A stretch of DNA of 64,000 bases from Nocardia vulneris (GCF_001613425.1 NZ_BDCI01000023.1:124001-188000); one strand, 5' to 3'. Counted from the first letter of the stretch, positions 1-8,259 are shown. Notes: a model not told the origin generated them from the letters alone. Program-made: numbers and translations.

Positions 1-1532
1 TCCGGGTAGACGTCGTCGTCGGAGAGCAGGGCGCTGCCCGCGACCTGATCCTGGGCCAGGGCCTCGAGGAAGGCGCGGGCCCAGCGGTCCACGTCGTGGG
101 CGAGCACCTGACGGCGCAGCGAGCGCATCCGGCGGCGCTTGGTGTCGCGGTCGTCCTCGATCGCGGAGACGATCGCGTCCTTCACGCTGTCCAGGTCGTG
201 CGGGTTGCACAGGTAGGCCTGCCGCAATTCGGCTGCCGCGCCGGTGAATTCGCTCAGCACCAGGGCGCCGTTGAGCCCGCTGTGACAGGCGACGTACTCC
301 TTGGCGACCAGGTTCATGCCGTCACGCAGCGGCGTCACCAGCATCACGTCGGCGGCGACGAAGAAGGCGATGAGCTCGTCCCGCGGGATCGGACGGTGCA
401 GGTAGTGCACCACCGGATAGCCGACCCGGGCGAACTCGCCGTTGATCCGGCCGACCTGGCGCTCGATGTCGCCACGCATCTGGATATAGCTCTCCACCCG
501 TTCCCGGCTCGGCGTGGCCAGCTGCACCATCACCGTCTCCGCCGGATCGATCCGCTGCTCGAGCAGCAGCTCCTCCAGCGCGTTGAGCCGGATATCGATG
601 CCCTTGGTGTAGTCCAGCCGGTCGACACCGAGCAGGATGGTCTTCGGATTGCCCAGCTCCGCACGGATTTTCGCGCCCCGCTCGCGGATCGACCGGCGGC
701 GCGAATGCTCATCGAGCTCGGCGGAGGAGATCGAGATCGGGAACGCGCCGACCCGCACCGTGCGGAAACCGACCTGCACGACGCCGAGTTTGGAGCGGAC
801 ACCGACGGTGCCGCGCGAAGTCGGCTGACCGGCCAGCCTGCGCGCCAGATACAGGAAGTTCTGCGCGCCGCCGGGCAGATGGAAGCCGATCAGGTCGGCG
901 CCGAGCAAACCCTCCACGATCTCGGTACGCCACGGCATCTGCATGAACAGCTCGACCGGCGGGAACGGGATGTGCAGGAAGAAACCGATGGTCAGATCGG
1001 GTCGCAGCATGCGCAGCATCTTGGGCACCAGCTGCAACTGGTAGTCCTGCACCCAGACGGTGGCACCCTCCGCCGCCACCTTCGCGGTCGCCTCGGCGAA
1101 GCGCCGGTTCACCGTGACGTAGGCGGCCCACCACTTGCGGTCGTAGACCGGTCGCACGATCACATCGTGATACAGCGGCCACAGCGTGCCGTTGGAGAAG
1201 CCCTCGTAGTAGTCGGCCACCTCCTCCGCCGACAGCGGCACCGGATGCAGTTCCAGGCCGTCCTCGATGATCGGATCGACATCCGCGTCCGGCACCCCGG
1301 CCCAGCCGACCCACGCGCCCTTGTTGTTGCGCAACACCGGTTCCAGCGCGGTGACCAGGCCGCCGGGGCTACGTTTCCACCGGCTCGTCCCGTCCGGCAG
1401 CCGTTCCAGGTCGACCGGAAGCCGATTGGCCACCACTACGAAGCCCGAACCGGATTCGGCCGGGCCGACCGGGGTTTGCGGGTGGTCGGCGGAGGTGTCT
1501 AGGGCGGGTTCGGAGCCGTCGGACGAAGTCAT
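1..1532 (-). CDS. otsA: Trehalose-6-phosphate synthase, 3' end beyond window
   Basis: Glycosyltransferase family 20 enzyme joining UDP-glucose and glucose-6-phosphate to trehalose-6-phosphate, a cytosolic step in making trehalose as protectant and as carrier for mycolates. The visible ~510 residues include FVVVANRLPVDLE near the N-terminus, the WVGWAG segment, VWVQDYQLQLVP, FFLHIPFPP, GVDRLDYTKGI and the late RDGMNLVAKEYV block, all family hallmarks in order. The ATG at 1532 is the first in-frame start and gives a ~30-residue variable leader before the core fold. The gene runs off the left edge, so the C-terminus is not seen. Family assignment is secure. Confidence 0.96.
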   Translation of the reverse strand, partial: MTSSDGSEPALDTSADHPQTPVGPAESGSGFVVVANRLPVDLERLPDGTSRWKRSPGGLVTALEPVLRNNKGAWVGWAGVPDADVDPIIEDGLELHPVPLSAEEVADYYEGFSNGTLWPLYHDVIVRPVYDRKWWAAYVTVNRRFAEATAKVAAEGATVWVQDYQLQLVPKMLRMLRPDLTIGFFLHIPFPPVELFMQMPWRTEIVEGLLGADLIGFHLPGGAQNFLYLARRLAGQPTSRGTVGVRSKLGVVQVGFRTVRVGAFPISISSAELDEHSRRRSIRERGAKIRAELGNPKTILLGVDRLDYTKGIDIRLNALEELLLEQRIDPAETVMVQLATPSRERVESYIQMRGDIERQVGRINGEFARVGYPVVHYLHRPIPRDELIAFFVAADVMLVTPLRDGMNLVAKEYVACHSGLNGALVLSEFTGAAAELRQAYLCNPHDLDSVKDAIVSAIEDDRDTKRRRMRSLRRQVLAHDVDRWARAFLEALAQDQVAGSALLSDDDVYP

Positions 1533-1623
1533 CTGGTCCACTCACGCATCCTTTGCGCGTCGCTGGGTCCCACAGGATCTGGGTAGCTCGACGTCGCCGT
1601 TGGCGTCGAAAGGTAAGAACGGG

Positions 1624-1794
1624 TTATTCGACCCGGGAGCTGGGGCCGATGCCGAGCATCGACAACAGCATCCGGCACTCGTCGGCGTCCTCCGCATAGG
1701 CGGCGACCACGCGCTGAGCCTGTCGTGCGGTCTCGTCGGCCAGTGGTTCCAGATCATCGTCCGCGATGTCGTTCGCGCTGCCCTTCGCGGCCAT
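1624..1794 (-). CDS. Small acidic hypothetical protein (56 aa)
   Basis: Short acidic protein rich in Asp, Glu and Ala, ending in DECRMLLSMLGIGPSSRVE. I recognise no functional domain. The ATG at 1794 is preferred over one seven codons upstream because GGGAGG lies 8 nt before it. It lies upstream of otsA in the same direction, about 90 bp away, so it could be cotranscribed with otsA. No Cys pair or membrane segment is visible apart from a single Cys. Coding potential is moderate: codon third positions are GC-rich and the start signal is good. Confidence 0.6.
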   Translation of the reverse strand: MAAKGSANDIADDDLEPLADETARQAQRVVAAYAEDADECRMLLSMLGIGPSSRVE

Positions 1795-1959
1795 CTTCAA
1801 GTCCTCCCGGTTCACTACGCTCGTACGTGCGAATAGTCAATGGTATCTGGCGCCGCCAGGAGCGGGTGGTACCCGCGTCACACCGGCCCCCGGCCGGGTG
1901 TGCCGCCCCGCTCGCCCCTATACCGTGGGGGACAGCAGCAACTCCACGAAAGGGTCGAT

Positions 1960-2793
1960 ATGCCGCTGGCCACGGTGAACGGAATTTCCCTCAACTACCA
2001 GGTCAAAGGTGACCGTGCGCGGGGTACCGATGTCAAGGGGTCGGGGCCGCTTGTGGTCATGATCATGGGCACCGGAAGCCCCGGGCGGGTGTGGGAACTG
2101 CACCAGGTGCCCGCACTGGTCGCCGCCGGCTACCGGGTGTGCACCTTCGACAACCGCGGCATCGCACCCTCCTACGAGGCGGCCGACGGTATGACGATCG
2201 ACCAGCTGGTCGCCGACACCGCCGGGCTGATCGAGCTGCTAGACGAGGGCCCGGCGCTGGTCGTCGGCACCTCGATGGGCGCGCGGGTGGCCCAGGAATT
2301 GGCGTTGGCCCGGCCCGAACTCGTGCGCAAGGCCGTCTTCATGGCCGGCCACGGGCGGCTCGACCAGTTCCAGAAGACCCTCTCGCTCGGCGAACACGAA
2401 CTCGACGCCAGCGGCGTCGAGCTGCCGGCGAAATATGAGGCCGCGGTGACCGCGGTGATGAACCTCTCGCCCGCGACCATGGCCGAACCGAACTCGGCCC
2501 GCGACTGGCTCGACCTGTTCGAGTTCACCGGCGGTCCGGTGACGCCGGGCATCCGCGCCCAGCGCCGGATGGATCACGACTTCGAACGGGTGCAGGCCTA
2601 TCGCGCGATCACCGTGCCCTGCCTGTCCGTCGGCTTCGCCGACGACCGGATGATCCCGCCCTACCTGTCCAGGGAGATTGCCGAGGTGATTCCCGGTGCG
2701 CGCTACCAGGAAGTGCCCGATGCGGGCCATTTCGGCTACCTGGAACAGCCGGAAACGGTCAACAAGATCCTGCTTGATTTTTTCGCGAGCTGA
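1960..2793 (+). CDS. Alpha/beta-fold hydrolase
   Basis: Cytosolic hydrolase of the alpha/beta superfamily, 277 aa; the substrate cannot be told from sequence. Seen: oxyanion-loop-like MIMGTGSPG after strand beta-3, nucleophile elbow GTSMGA (Ser about residue 103), acid candidate in FADDRMIPP and catalytic His in DAGHFGYLEQP near the C-terminus. ATG at 1960 is preferred over upstream in-frame codons because the homologous core (PLATVNGISLNYQ) starts there and GAAAGGG precedes it. The next gene is an MbtH-like protein in the same direction, so a link to peptide metabolite release is possible but not shown. Confidence 0.9.
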   Translation: MPLATVNGISLNYQVKGDRARGTDVKGSGPLVVMIMGTGSPGRVWELHQVPALVAAGYRVCTFDNRGIAPSYEAADGMTIDQLVADTAGLIELLDEGPALVVGTSMGARVAQELALARPELVRKAVFMAGHGRLDQFQKTLSLGEHELDASGVELPAKYEAAVTAVMNLSPATMAEPNSARDWLDLFEFTGGPVTPGIRAQRRMDHDFERVQAYRAITVPCLSVGFADDRMIPPYLSREIAEVIPGARYQEVPDAGHFGYLEQPETVNKILLDFFAS

Positions 2794-2963
2794 GTTCTCG
2801 CCGCCAGAGGTAACCGCCCAGGCGTAACGTCTGCCTTGCTAGGGTCGAAACTACGCTCGGGACTCTAACGGTGCGGACGTCCGTGGAACCTCGGTTCATC
2901 GGGCCTGTGCCGGGTGAACCACGAGCGGTCCCGTACATAGCGCCAGTATCCAGTGAGGTGAAA

Positions 2964-3206
2964 TTGAGCACCAACCCCTTCGATGACGAAGACGGCCGCT
3001 TCTTCGTCCTGGTCAACGACGAAGAGCAGCACTCCCTGTGGCCCGCCTTCGCGGAGGTCCCGGCCGGATGGCGTGTTGTGTTCGGTGAGGACAGCCGGGC
3101 CGCCTGTGTCGAGTACGTCGAGAAGAACTGGACGGATATGCGTCCGAAGAGCCTGCGTGACGCGATGGCCGCCGACGATGCGGCCCGCCAGGGCGCCCAG
3201 TCCTGA
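2964..3206 (+). CDS. mbtH: MbtH-like NRPS accessory protein
   Basis: Small (80 aa) chaperone-like partner that binds and activates adenylation domains of non-ribosomal peptide synthetases. The diagnostic pattern is complete: NPFDDEDGRFFVLVN, EEQHSLWP, PAGWRVVFG, CVEYVEKNWTDMRPKSL. The TTG at 2964 has GTGAGG five nt upstream and gives the usual N-terminus (M)STNPFD; a GTG two codons earlier is the alternative. No synthetase lies in this window, so it is an orphan that must act on a synthetase encoded elsewhere. No IdeR-type iron box was seen upstream. Confidence 0.93.
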   Translation: MSTNPFDDEDGRFFVLVNDEEQHSLWPAFAEVPAGWRVVFGEDSRAACVEYVEKNWTDMRPKSLRDAMAADDAARQGAQS

Positions 3207-3246
3207 TCCGCGGTATCTGATACTGCGCCGGGACATTTGATCGATC

Positions 3247-3288
3247 GCCGTCTGCGTGACACCGTAATGCCGGTGTCACGCAGTCGGC
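3247..3288 (+). terminator. Hairpin terminator after mbtH
   Basis: A 13-bp perfect stem (3252-3264 with 3271-3283, hexaloop TAATGC), extended by four more pairs across one T-T mismatch. It lies 45 bp after the mbtH stop and before the tRNA promoter. There is no T-run, as is common in actinobacteria. Confidence 0.7.
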
Positions 3289-3303
3289 GTGCCCGGTTAT
3301 GAT
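3274..3303 (+). promoter_or_regulatory. Candidate tRNA-Thr promoter
   Basis: TGTCAC (3274-3279) and TATGAT (3298-3303) are spaced 18 bp apart, placing a start near 3310, just before the mature tRNA. The -35 half overlaps the preceding hairpin. Inferred from consensus and position only. Confidence 0.45.
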
Positions 3304-3327
3304 GGCAACCGCTTTCGAGCGGACCCC

Positions 3328-3399
3328 GCCTCCTTAGCTCAGTGGTAGAGCACTCGCCTTGTAAGCGAAAGGTCGTCAGTTCAATCCTGACAGGGGGCT
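3328..3399 (+). tRNA. tRNA-Thr (anticodon TGT)
   Basis: Complete 72-nt cloverleaf. Acceptor GCCTCCT pairs with AGGGGGC (one G-T), D arm GCTC/GAGC, anticodon stem CTCGC/GCGAA (last pair weak), loop CTTGTAA with anticodon TGT at 3360-3362, and T arm GTCAG/CTGAC with TTCAATC loop. CCA is not encoded. The 3' part from 3357 is the attachment core of the adjacent element, which regenerates an intact tRNA on integration. Confidence 0.96.
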
Positions 3400-3400
3400 C
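3357..3400 (+). repeat. attL core (44 bp, exact copy at 37708-37751)
   Basis: From CCTTGTAAGC in the anticodon loop to the tRNA 3' end, 44 bp are identical to 37708-37751. This is the footprint of site-specific insertion into a tRNA 3' end by a tyrosine integrase. The bases on either side differ between the two copies, so the boundary is sharp. Confidence 0.95.
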
Positions 3401-3407
3401 AAACCAT

Positions 3408-3445
3408 CCCTGACCTGCTGGAACGGCAGGTCAGGGATTTTGTTT
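3408..3445 (+). terminator. Rho-independent terminator after tRNA-Thr
   Basis: Perfect 11-bp stem CCCTGACCTGC / GCAGGTCAGGG (3408-3418, 3426-3436) followed by ATTTTGTTT. It is contributed by the element's left end, so integration supplies a new terminator to the tRNA. Confidence 0.85.
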
Positions 3446-3462
3446 AGGCGGAGCACAGTGCT

Positions 3463-3486
3463 CGAACACCACTAAACTGTTAGTTT
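3463..3486 (+). repeat. Left arm-type repeat (P' arm)
   Basis: CGAACACCACTAAACTGTTA and following bases match 37628-37650 inside the other end: 16 bp CGAACACCAC(T/A)AAACT with one mismatch, then a TTAGTTT/TCGTTT tail. In the excised circle the two copies would flank the 44-bp core as direct repeats at about 60-80 bp, the usual place for integrase or excisionase arm sites. This copy lies just before the integrase start and could also affect its expression. Confidence 0.6.
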
Positions 3487-3493
3487 GGTAGGT

Positions 3494-4465
3494 ATGACCG
3501 TCGCCCGGAACAGGCAGTCGCGGAACCTCGACGCGGGCCCGTTCGCGCCGGAGATCCGGTCGTTCAGACTCCACCTCAACGCCGAAGGCAAGTCTCAGAA
3601 GACCGTCAACACGTACGTCGAGGCAGTGCAGTGGTTCGCCGGCCAGCACCTGTGCGGTGAGGCCGATCACACAGACTGGGCCCAAGTGGCCGCAGACGAC
3701 GTCAAGGCTTGGATGGTCTGGCTGCTCGACCGCTACTCGGACAGCTACGCGAACAACCAGTATCGGGCCCTACAGCAGTTCTTCAAGTGGTACGCGGACG
3801 AAGAAGAGCTACCGAACCCGATGGCGAAGATGAAGCCGCCGAAGATCAAGGAGACGGTCGTCCCCGTCTTCACCGAGAACGAGCTGTCGGCCCTGTCGCG
3901 CACGTGCAACGGCAAAACATTCGTCGACCGGCGAGACCAAGCGATCATCGAGCTGTTCAAGGCAACCGGCATCCGGCTGTTCGAGATGGCCGGCATCAAC
4001 TATGTGCCGGACGCGCCCGACCGAAGCGATATCGACCTCGATCGCCGCGAGCTGGTGGTCCGCGGGAAGGGCGGCAAGGAACGTCGCTGTAAGTTCGGCT
4101 TCGAGGCTGCACGGGCGATCGACCGGTACGTGCGTCTCCGGTCGAAACACACCCACGCCGAGAGCCCCAAACTCTGGCTTGGCATCAACAACCGGCCGCC
4201 GATGACGGCCAACGGCATCTACCAGATGATCGTCCGCCGCGGCGAGGACTGCGGAGTAGCCGTCAACCCGCACAAGTTCAGGCACCACTTCTCGCACACC
4301 TGGCTCGACAACGGCGGCGGTGAAGGCGACCTTATGGAACTCAACGGCTGGACATCACCGCAGATGCTGGCCAGGTACGGCGCCAGCGCGCGTAATGCGC
4401 GTGCACGGCGCACCTACGACCGCATTATGTCGGCTGACCGCGCTGTTCCTCGTGACGGGTCCTGA
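3494..4465 (+). CDS. int: Tyrosine recombinase / integrase
   Basis: Site-specific recombinase that integrates and, with an excisionase, excises the element. It has 323 aa: an N-terminal SAM-like core-binding domain (about 20-110) and a catalytic domain with Arg in TGIRLFE (~160), Lys in RGKGGKE (~192), HKFRHH (~260), Trp replacing His in NGWTSP (~285) and Tyr in LARYG (~295). ATG at 3494 is preferred over a TTG three codons upstream. It sits 94 bp from attL and points into the element, with the arm-type repeat directly upstream. Confidence 0.95.
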   Translation: MTVARNRQSRNLDAGPFAPEIRSFRLHLNAEGKSQKTVNTYVEAVQWFAGQHLCGEADHTDWAQVAADDVKAWMVWLLDRYSDSYANNQYRALQQFFKWYADEEELPNPMAKMKPPKIKETVVPVFTENELSALSRTCNGKTFVDRRDQAIIELFKATGIRLFEMAGINYVPDAPDRSDIDLDRRELVVRGKGGKERRCKFGFEAARAIDRYVRLRSKHTHAESPKLWLGINNRPPMTANGIYQMIVRRGEDCGVAVNPHKFRHHFSHTWLDNGGGEGDLMELNGWTSPQMLARYGASARNARARRTYDRIMSADRAVPRDGS

Positions 4466-4503
4466 GTCCTCTCATCTGACTGATGAGGGTGAACCGCCGA
4501 TCC

Positions 4504-4686
4504 TCAGCACGAATCGAATGAGCAGTCATCGCACAGCAGTGTGGATACGCCGTCCTGCGAGATGCGAATATCTGGCAAGCCAGCCATGCGTCGGAGCTCG
4601 TCGTCCCAGCTGACCGTCTCGATCCGTCCGCAGCTTGCGCAACGCCACTGTTGACCGAGCTTGAAGGTGCCGTCGTCGCTTCGCAT
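4504..4686 (-). CDS. Small putative zinc-ribbon protein (60 aa)
   Basis: Sixty residues with two Cys pairs, CASCG near residue 16 and CDDC near residue 52, spaced as in a zinc ribbon, plus a final Cys. No Shine-Dalgarno sequence is clear before ATG 4686. It lies convergent to the integrase. The Cys arrangement argues for a real small protein, perhaps nucleic-acid-binding; otherwise I do not recognise it. The call is tentative because short open frames are common here. Confidence 0.45.
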   Translation of the reverse strand: MRSDDGTFKLGQQWRCASCGRIETVSWDDELRRMAGLPDIRISQDGVSTLLCDDCSFDSC

Positions 4687-4843
4687 GGTCGACTAATACC
4701 CGATTCGATCGCAAGTTGTCGGATTCGGACACTGCCGAACGGCGTCGTGGCTCGATTCGTCGACGCGTGTAGCCGTCGCTGCATCTCTTTCGAGTATCGC
4801 TGACATCGAGCCGGCACCCAAAGTCGTTGTGTACCTTTTGATC

Positions 4844-5353
4844 ATGCTCGAGCAGCTGGTGCCAATGATCGGCGTTGTCCTGGGGTCGCTGGCGACGTAT
4901 GCAGGTGCAACTATGGCCGAGCGAGCGAGGTTCAAAAGGCTGCTCTCTACCCGATGGGACGAGAATAAACTTGACGCGTACGCCGAGTTTGCGTCGTGTG
5001 TGAAGGATATGTTGCGTGCAGCTCAGCGGCATTCACAAGCTCGTGAGGAGCAGTGGGCGGAGCTGCCGCTGGTGCGCTCGGAGCTGGAGGCTGCGGACAA
5101 TCGCCGCTCGACGGTGTTCGAACGGGTGGTGCTATTAGGAGATCCGGCGGTCAAGGAGGCTGCTGCTGCAGCGAATCAGGTTGTACTTGAGTCGAAACGA
5201 ATGTCTGTGGAGGGAACGTCGACACCTGGGCAGCACGACCTGGGAGGCGGGCAAGTCGTCGACGCGCTGAATCTGTTGCATGAGGCGGCCCGTGAGGACT
5301 TGGGGATTCGACGGCCGGCCAGACACGGGATCGCGATCCGGCCTACGCAGTAG
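4844..5353 (+). CDS. Membrane-anchored hypothetical protein (169 aa)
   Basis: One N-terminal hydrophobic segment (LVPMIGVVLGSLATYAGATM, about residues 4-23) followed by a basic and then helical cytosolic region with heptad-like stretches (ARFKRLLSTRWDENKLDAYA; ERVVLLGDPAVKEAAAAANQ). I recognise no family function. ATG 4844 is chosen because the membrane segment follows at once; a GTG five codons earlier is possible. It is a lone gene between the integrase and the minus-strand GntR operon. Confidence 0.6.
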   Translation: MLEQLVPMIGVVLGSLATYAGATMAERARFKRLLSTRWDENKLDAYAEFASCVKDMLRAAQRHSQAREEQWAELPLVRSELEAADNRRSTVFERVVLLGDPAVKEAAAAANQVVLESKRMSVEGTSTPGQHDLGGGQVVDALNLLHEAAREDLGIRRPARHGIAIRPTQ

Positions 5354-5395
5354 GTTGCCGCCGAACTTGTCGTTGTGATCGAAGTCGGGAGGTGC

Positions 5396-6145
5396 TCAGG
5401 TGGACCGGACCCAGCGTGCGAGCTGGGCACCATCGGCATCGAAGACGATGTGCTGACAGGTCATAGCCGTCGCCGTGCCTTGCGGCGAATACGTCATTCT
5501 GGCGGAAGTGCCACCGAGGACGGTTGGGGCCGTGGTGATACACAGCTCGTTCAGGTAGTGATCCGCAACCAGTTGTCCGGTTAGCAATGCACCGCCTTCG
5601 CATACGATCTCTCGCAGGCCACGTTCGGCAAGGGTATGGATGATGGCCGCGGCTTCGATTGCGCCCGAGCCGAGTTCAATCACCTCGGCGCCCGCCGCCG
5701 CGAGATCGGCCTTTGCTTCGGCGGGCGCGGTGGTAGTCGTGAGGATGATGGGCGGTACCTCCGTATTTGTCAGAAGCCGAGAACGCGGGTCGATGTTCGC
5801 GCTACCGCTGACCACTGCAATCGGAGGTACGGGAGGTCGGCCACGGGCGATCCGCCATTGCCGCCGTTCGTCGGTCGTTCTGATGCCGATGTAGTCCTCG
5901 GCGCGTATCGTGTTGGCGCCAACGAGGACTACGTCGGAGAGATCGCGGAGCAGCTTCAGGACGTACTGATCGAGCGGAGAGGTCAGCCCACCGGACGATC
6001 CGTTGGTCGCGATCGCGCCGTCCACGCTCACTACGAAGTTGGCTCGGACCCAGGGGCCTGAGGTTTCTGGGTGAGGTGCGTACAGCTCAAGCAGCTCGTC
6101 ATTAGTTAGGTCCGACGCCTTGACGAGCTTTGGTCCCTCGGTCAC
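5396..6145 (-). CDS. RibD C-terminal / dihydrofolate reductase-like reductase
   Basis: 249-aa NADPH-dependent reductase of the RibD C-terminal superfamily, which in riboflavin synthesis reduces the ribosyl chain of a pyrimidine. Seen: WVRANFVVSVDGAIA near residue 32, VVLVGANTIRAEDY (~72-85), GLREIVCEGGALLTGQL (~178-194) and a C-terminal TAPTVLGG. There is no deaminase domain, so it is not a full RibD, and it is unlikely to serve riboflavin synthesis here. It is the last gene of a four-gene overlapping operon (ATGA with the 86-aa gene) headed by a GntR regulator, suggesting it acts on the product of the PP-loop enzyme. Substrate unknown. Confidence 0.85.
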   Translation of the reverse strand: MTEGPKLVKASDLTNDELLELYAPHPETSGPWVRANFVVSVDGAIATNGSSGGLTSPLDQYVLKLLRDLSDVVLVGANTIRAEDYIGIRTTDERRQWRIARGRPPVPPIAVVSGSANIDPRSRLLTNTEVPPIILTTTTAPAEAKADLAAAGAEVIELGSGAIEAAAIIHTLAERGLREIVCEGGALLTGQLVADHYLNELCITTAPTVLGGTSARMTYSPQGTATAMTCQHIVFDADGAQLARWVRST

Positions 6146-6402
6146 CTCAGTTTCGCCTGCACTTCCATGCCGCGCCCCAAGTTCTGCACCGTGTACTCGC
6201 GTCCACCCACTTCGATAACGGCCACCTTGTAGCTGGAATCCTCGCAGAGTTCGCGAACAGTGATTCCGTCGATGCCGCGCTCATGCGCCGCATCAAGCCA
6301 CGCTTGAAGTGCGATTCGGTGCCAGTTGTCGCGTGCTTCTGCCCACGATCGACTGTCCGTTCGAAGTGTGTAGTCGGCGACGAATTCCGTCACGAGGTCC
6401 AT
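6142..6402 (-). CDS. Hypothetical 86-aa operon protein
   Basis: Small soluble protein with a helical first half (TDSRSWAEARDNWHRIALQA) and a beta-rich second half (SSYKVAVIEVGGREYTVQN). No family recognised. It overlaps the PP-loop gene by 13 bp and the reductase by 4 bp, so it is translationally coupled to both, which is strong evidence that it is real and acts with them. By position it could be a carrier, a regulatory subunit or an immunity factor; none of these is supported by a motif (no Ser carrier site of the DSL type is seen). Confidence 0.75.
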   Translation of the reverse strand: MDLVTEFVADYTLRTDSRSWAEARDNWHRIALQAWLDAAHERGIDGITVRELCEDSSYKVAVIEVGGREYTVQNLGRGMEVQAKLR

Positions 6403-7430
6403 GCTGAGAGCTCCTGTCCGGGGTTGTCAGTGTCGCTAAGAATCGCCAAGAAGAGCCGGGTTGCGACGGCTTCAAACGGCTCGGTCATTGGGTCGGTGTA
6501 GGTGCGCGCACCAGGCAAGGACGCTGCGTACCTACGTGCTGCATCCGACAGGGAACCCATGATTCCGGCTGACCGCTGAATAGCCGACTTCTTGGCCCAC
6601 GCGAGCGCGCCGGCGCCGGTGGGCAGCAATGTTTCGCAGGCCATCCGAAGGCACAATTTGTCTACCGGCTCTCCGTCGTGGTCTCCGAAAAGCGCTGAAG
6701 GTCCGAGGGTTTCAGCGACGGTCCAAAATCGGACAGTCTGGAAGACATGGACGAGCTGGTCCGCGTAACGGCCCAGGACTCGCGGATAGAAGTCGGGGAC
6801 GAGACGCTGATATACGAAGTTGTTCGCCGACTCAGCACGCACTATCTGATCAAGTTCGACAGCGGCTTCGGCAGAGTTCACGGGGTGATGGAGCTCGCGT
6901 CCGCCAGCGATGATCGCGTCCGCTCCACTTCCAGTGAGGATCGGCCCGACTGTGTCGATTCGATTCAGGGTCGGAAGCATCGAAAGCAGCGGAATCGCGT
7001 AGGAGACCTCCCACAGCTCAGGGAGCCCAAGGCGGCGAACGGCGTCCTGCGCGAGGCTGACTGTCGCGTGCTGGTCGAGTTCCACCACGTCGTGGCGGAG
7101 ACCGAGTGCGGTGGCGGCAGCCGTGGCATTCGTTCTGTCGGTGCCGCCTTCGGCGATTACCGTAATCGCCCGCGGTCGGGCGCCAATGCTCACGGCCGCC
7201 GCCGCTACCAGGATGGAGTCCACGCCACCGGAGAGAAGTACGACGGGTTCACCTGGCTGAGCCCGAAAGATTGCGTCAAGACGAGAGCAAGTCTCCTCAG
7301 CGATAAGCTCGGCCGCCTTTGCGGGATCCGCCAACTGCCGGAGTCCAGGATTCGTAGCGGCAATGTCTTGCAGGTCTGCAACATACTGCAGGGATTCGCC
7401 CGTCTGCTCGGCGAAGTCGGATGCCGTCAT
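6390..7430 (-). CDS. PP-loop ATPase, asparagine-synthase C-terminal type
   Basis: 346 aa. The PP-loop LLSGGVDSILVA near residue 64 is the ATP-pyrophosphatase signature of the asparagine synthase / beta-lactam synthetase C-terminal domain, which adenylates a carboxylate. LTGSGADAI (~168) matches the second conserved loop. The usual N-terminal glutaminase domain (N-terminal Cys) is absent: the start is MTASDFAEQ and the first ~60 residues are helical. So it must use another amine donor or cyclise its substrate. ATGA overlap with the GntR gene and a 13-bp overlap with the next gene show one operon. Probable role: amide or ring formation on an unknown small molecule. Confidence 0.85.
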   Translation of the reverse strand: MTASDFAEQTGESLQYVADLQDIAATNPGLRQLADPAKAAELIAEETCSRLDAIFRAQPGEPVVLLSGGVDSILVAAAAVSIGARPRAITVIAEGGTDRTNATAAATALGLRHDVVELDQHATVSLAQDAVRRLGLPELWEVSYAIPLLSMLPTLNRIDTVGPILTGSGADAIIAGGRELHHPVNSAEAAVELDQIVRAESANNFVYQRLVPDFYPRVLGRYADQLVHVFQTVRFWTVAETLGPSALFGDHDGEPVDKLCLRMACETLLPTGAGALAWAKKSAIQRSAGIMGSLSDAARRYAASLPGARTYTDPMTEPFEAVATRLFLAILSDTDNPGQELSAWTS

Positions 7431-8215
7431 ACTTGCGCTCCCTCGGGATCGAGCGGTACGTGGTGAGTCGCCGTGATGACCATGCGATCGGCACGGATGG
7501 CGATGTCCGCAGTTTCGACGGGGGTTTCGCCCGCCCAGTGTGTCCGTGTGACGAAGAGGATTGGTGTACCCGAGCCAAGATGCAAGATCTCACTCTCCTT
7601 GGCCGTGGGCATCCTAGCTCGGGTTTCTTCCTCGACTCGATCGACGTAAAGCCCGATGGAATCGAACCGTGCGATCACGCCGGGATTGCCTCTTGTGCCG
7701 TCTACCGGCTCTTCAATCGGTGTGCCTGCTGTAAGGGCTAGGGGCTCATATTGGGTGCCGACCTGGACCGGAACCCCGTCAACGACCCATACGTACTCGG
7801 CCACTGTGACGGGGGCGCCGGGTTCAATGTGCAGGCGCGCAGCAATCGAATCCGACGCAGCTTCGCGCCAGCGCTTGTCGATGACCTTGTCGTGCCAGCC
7901 ACCGAGAATGGCCTCTTCCATGTTCGGAGCTAGCCCGGTGGGGTTCCGTTGGTATCGAGCTGCGCCCCGCCGGAAGAGTTCGGGTCTCGTACGCACAAAC
8001 GAGCCCGTGCCACGCCGGGTCTCGATTAACCCCTCGTCGCGGAGCTCGTCTACTGCTTTGACAGCGGTGGCCAGCGCGACGCCGAAAAGCTCGGCGAGCT
8101 CCCGCGCCGACGGGATTCGTTGTCCCGTTGCGTACTTACCGTTGGCGATCTCCTCGCGCAGCGTGGCGGCTACCTGCCGATAGGGCCTGACTCCGGACGC
8201 CTCATTGATGGTCAA
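7427..8215 (-). CDS. GntR-family regulator (HutC/UTRA type)
   Basis: 262-aa repressor: N-terminal winged helix (YRQVAATLREEIANGKYATG, PSARELAELFGVALATAVKA, TRRGTGSFV; residues ~12-75) and a C-terminal UTRA effector domain with the EYVWVVDGVPVQV and LFVTRTHWAGETPVETADI stretches. This is the family of KorSA, which represses transfer and replication genes of pSAM2. It heads the coupled cargo operon and is divergent from the excision/transfer operon. A near-perfect inverted repeat lies between them at 8260-8279. It probably controls both operons in response to a small ligand. Confidence 0.93.
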   Translation of the reverse strand: MTINEASGVRPYRQVAATLREEIANGKYATGQRIPSARELAELFGVALATAVKAVDELRDEGLIETRRGTGSFVRTRPELFRRGAARYQRNPTGLAPNMEEAILGGWHDKVIDKRWREAASDSIAARLHIEPGAPVTVAEYVWVVDGVPVQVGTQYEPLALTAGTPIEEPVDGTRGNPGVIARFDSIGLYVDRVEEETRARMPTAKESEILHLGSGTPILFVTRTHWAGETPVETADIAIRADRMVITATHHVPLDPEGAQV

Positions 8216-8259
8216 TCGATCTTCTCCTCTCGAATCTCTAGCCTAAGCCAGCGAACCAT

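Noticed and set aside
96..1502. Long plus-strand frame at the left edge
   Set aside because: Antisense shadow of otsA, which has all family motifs on the minus strand.
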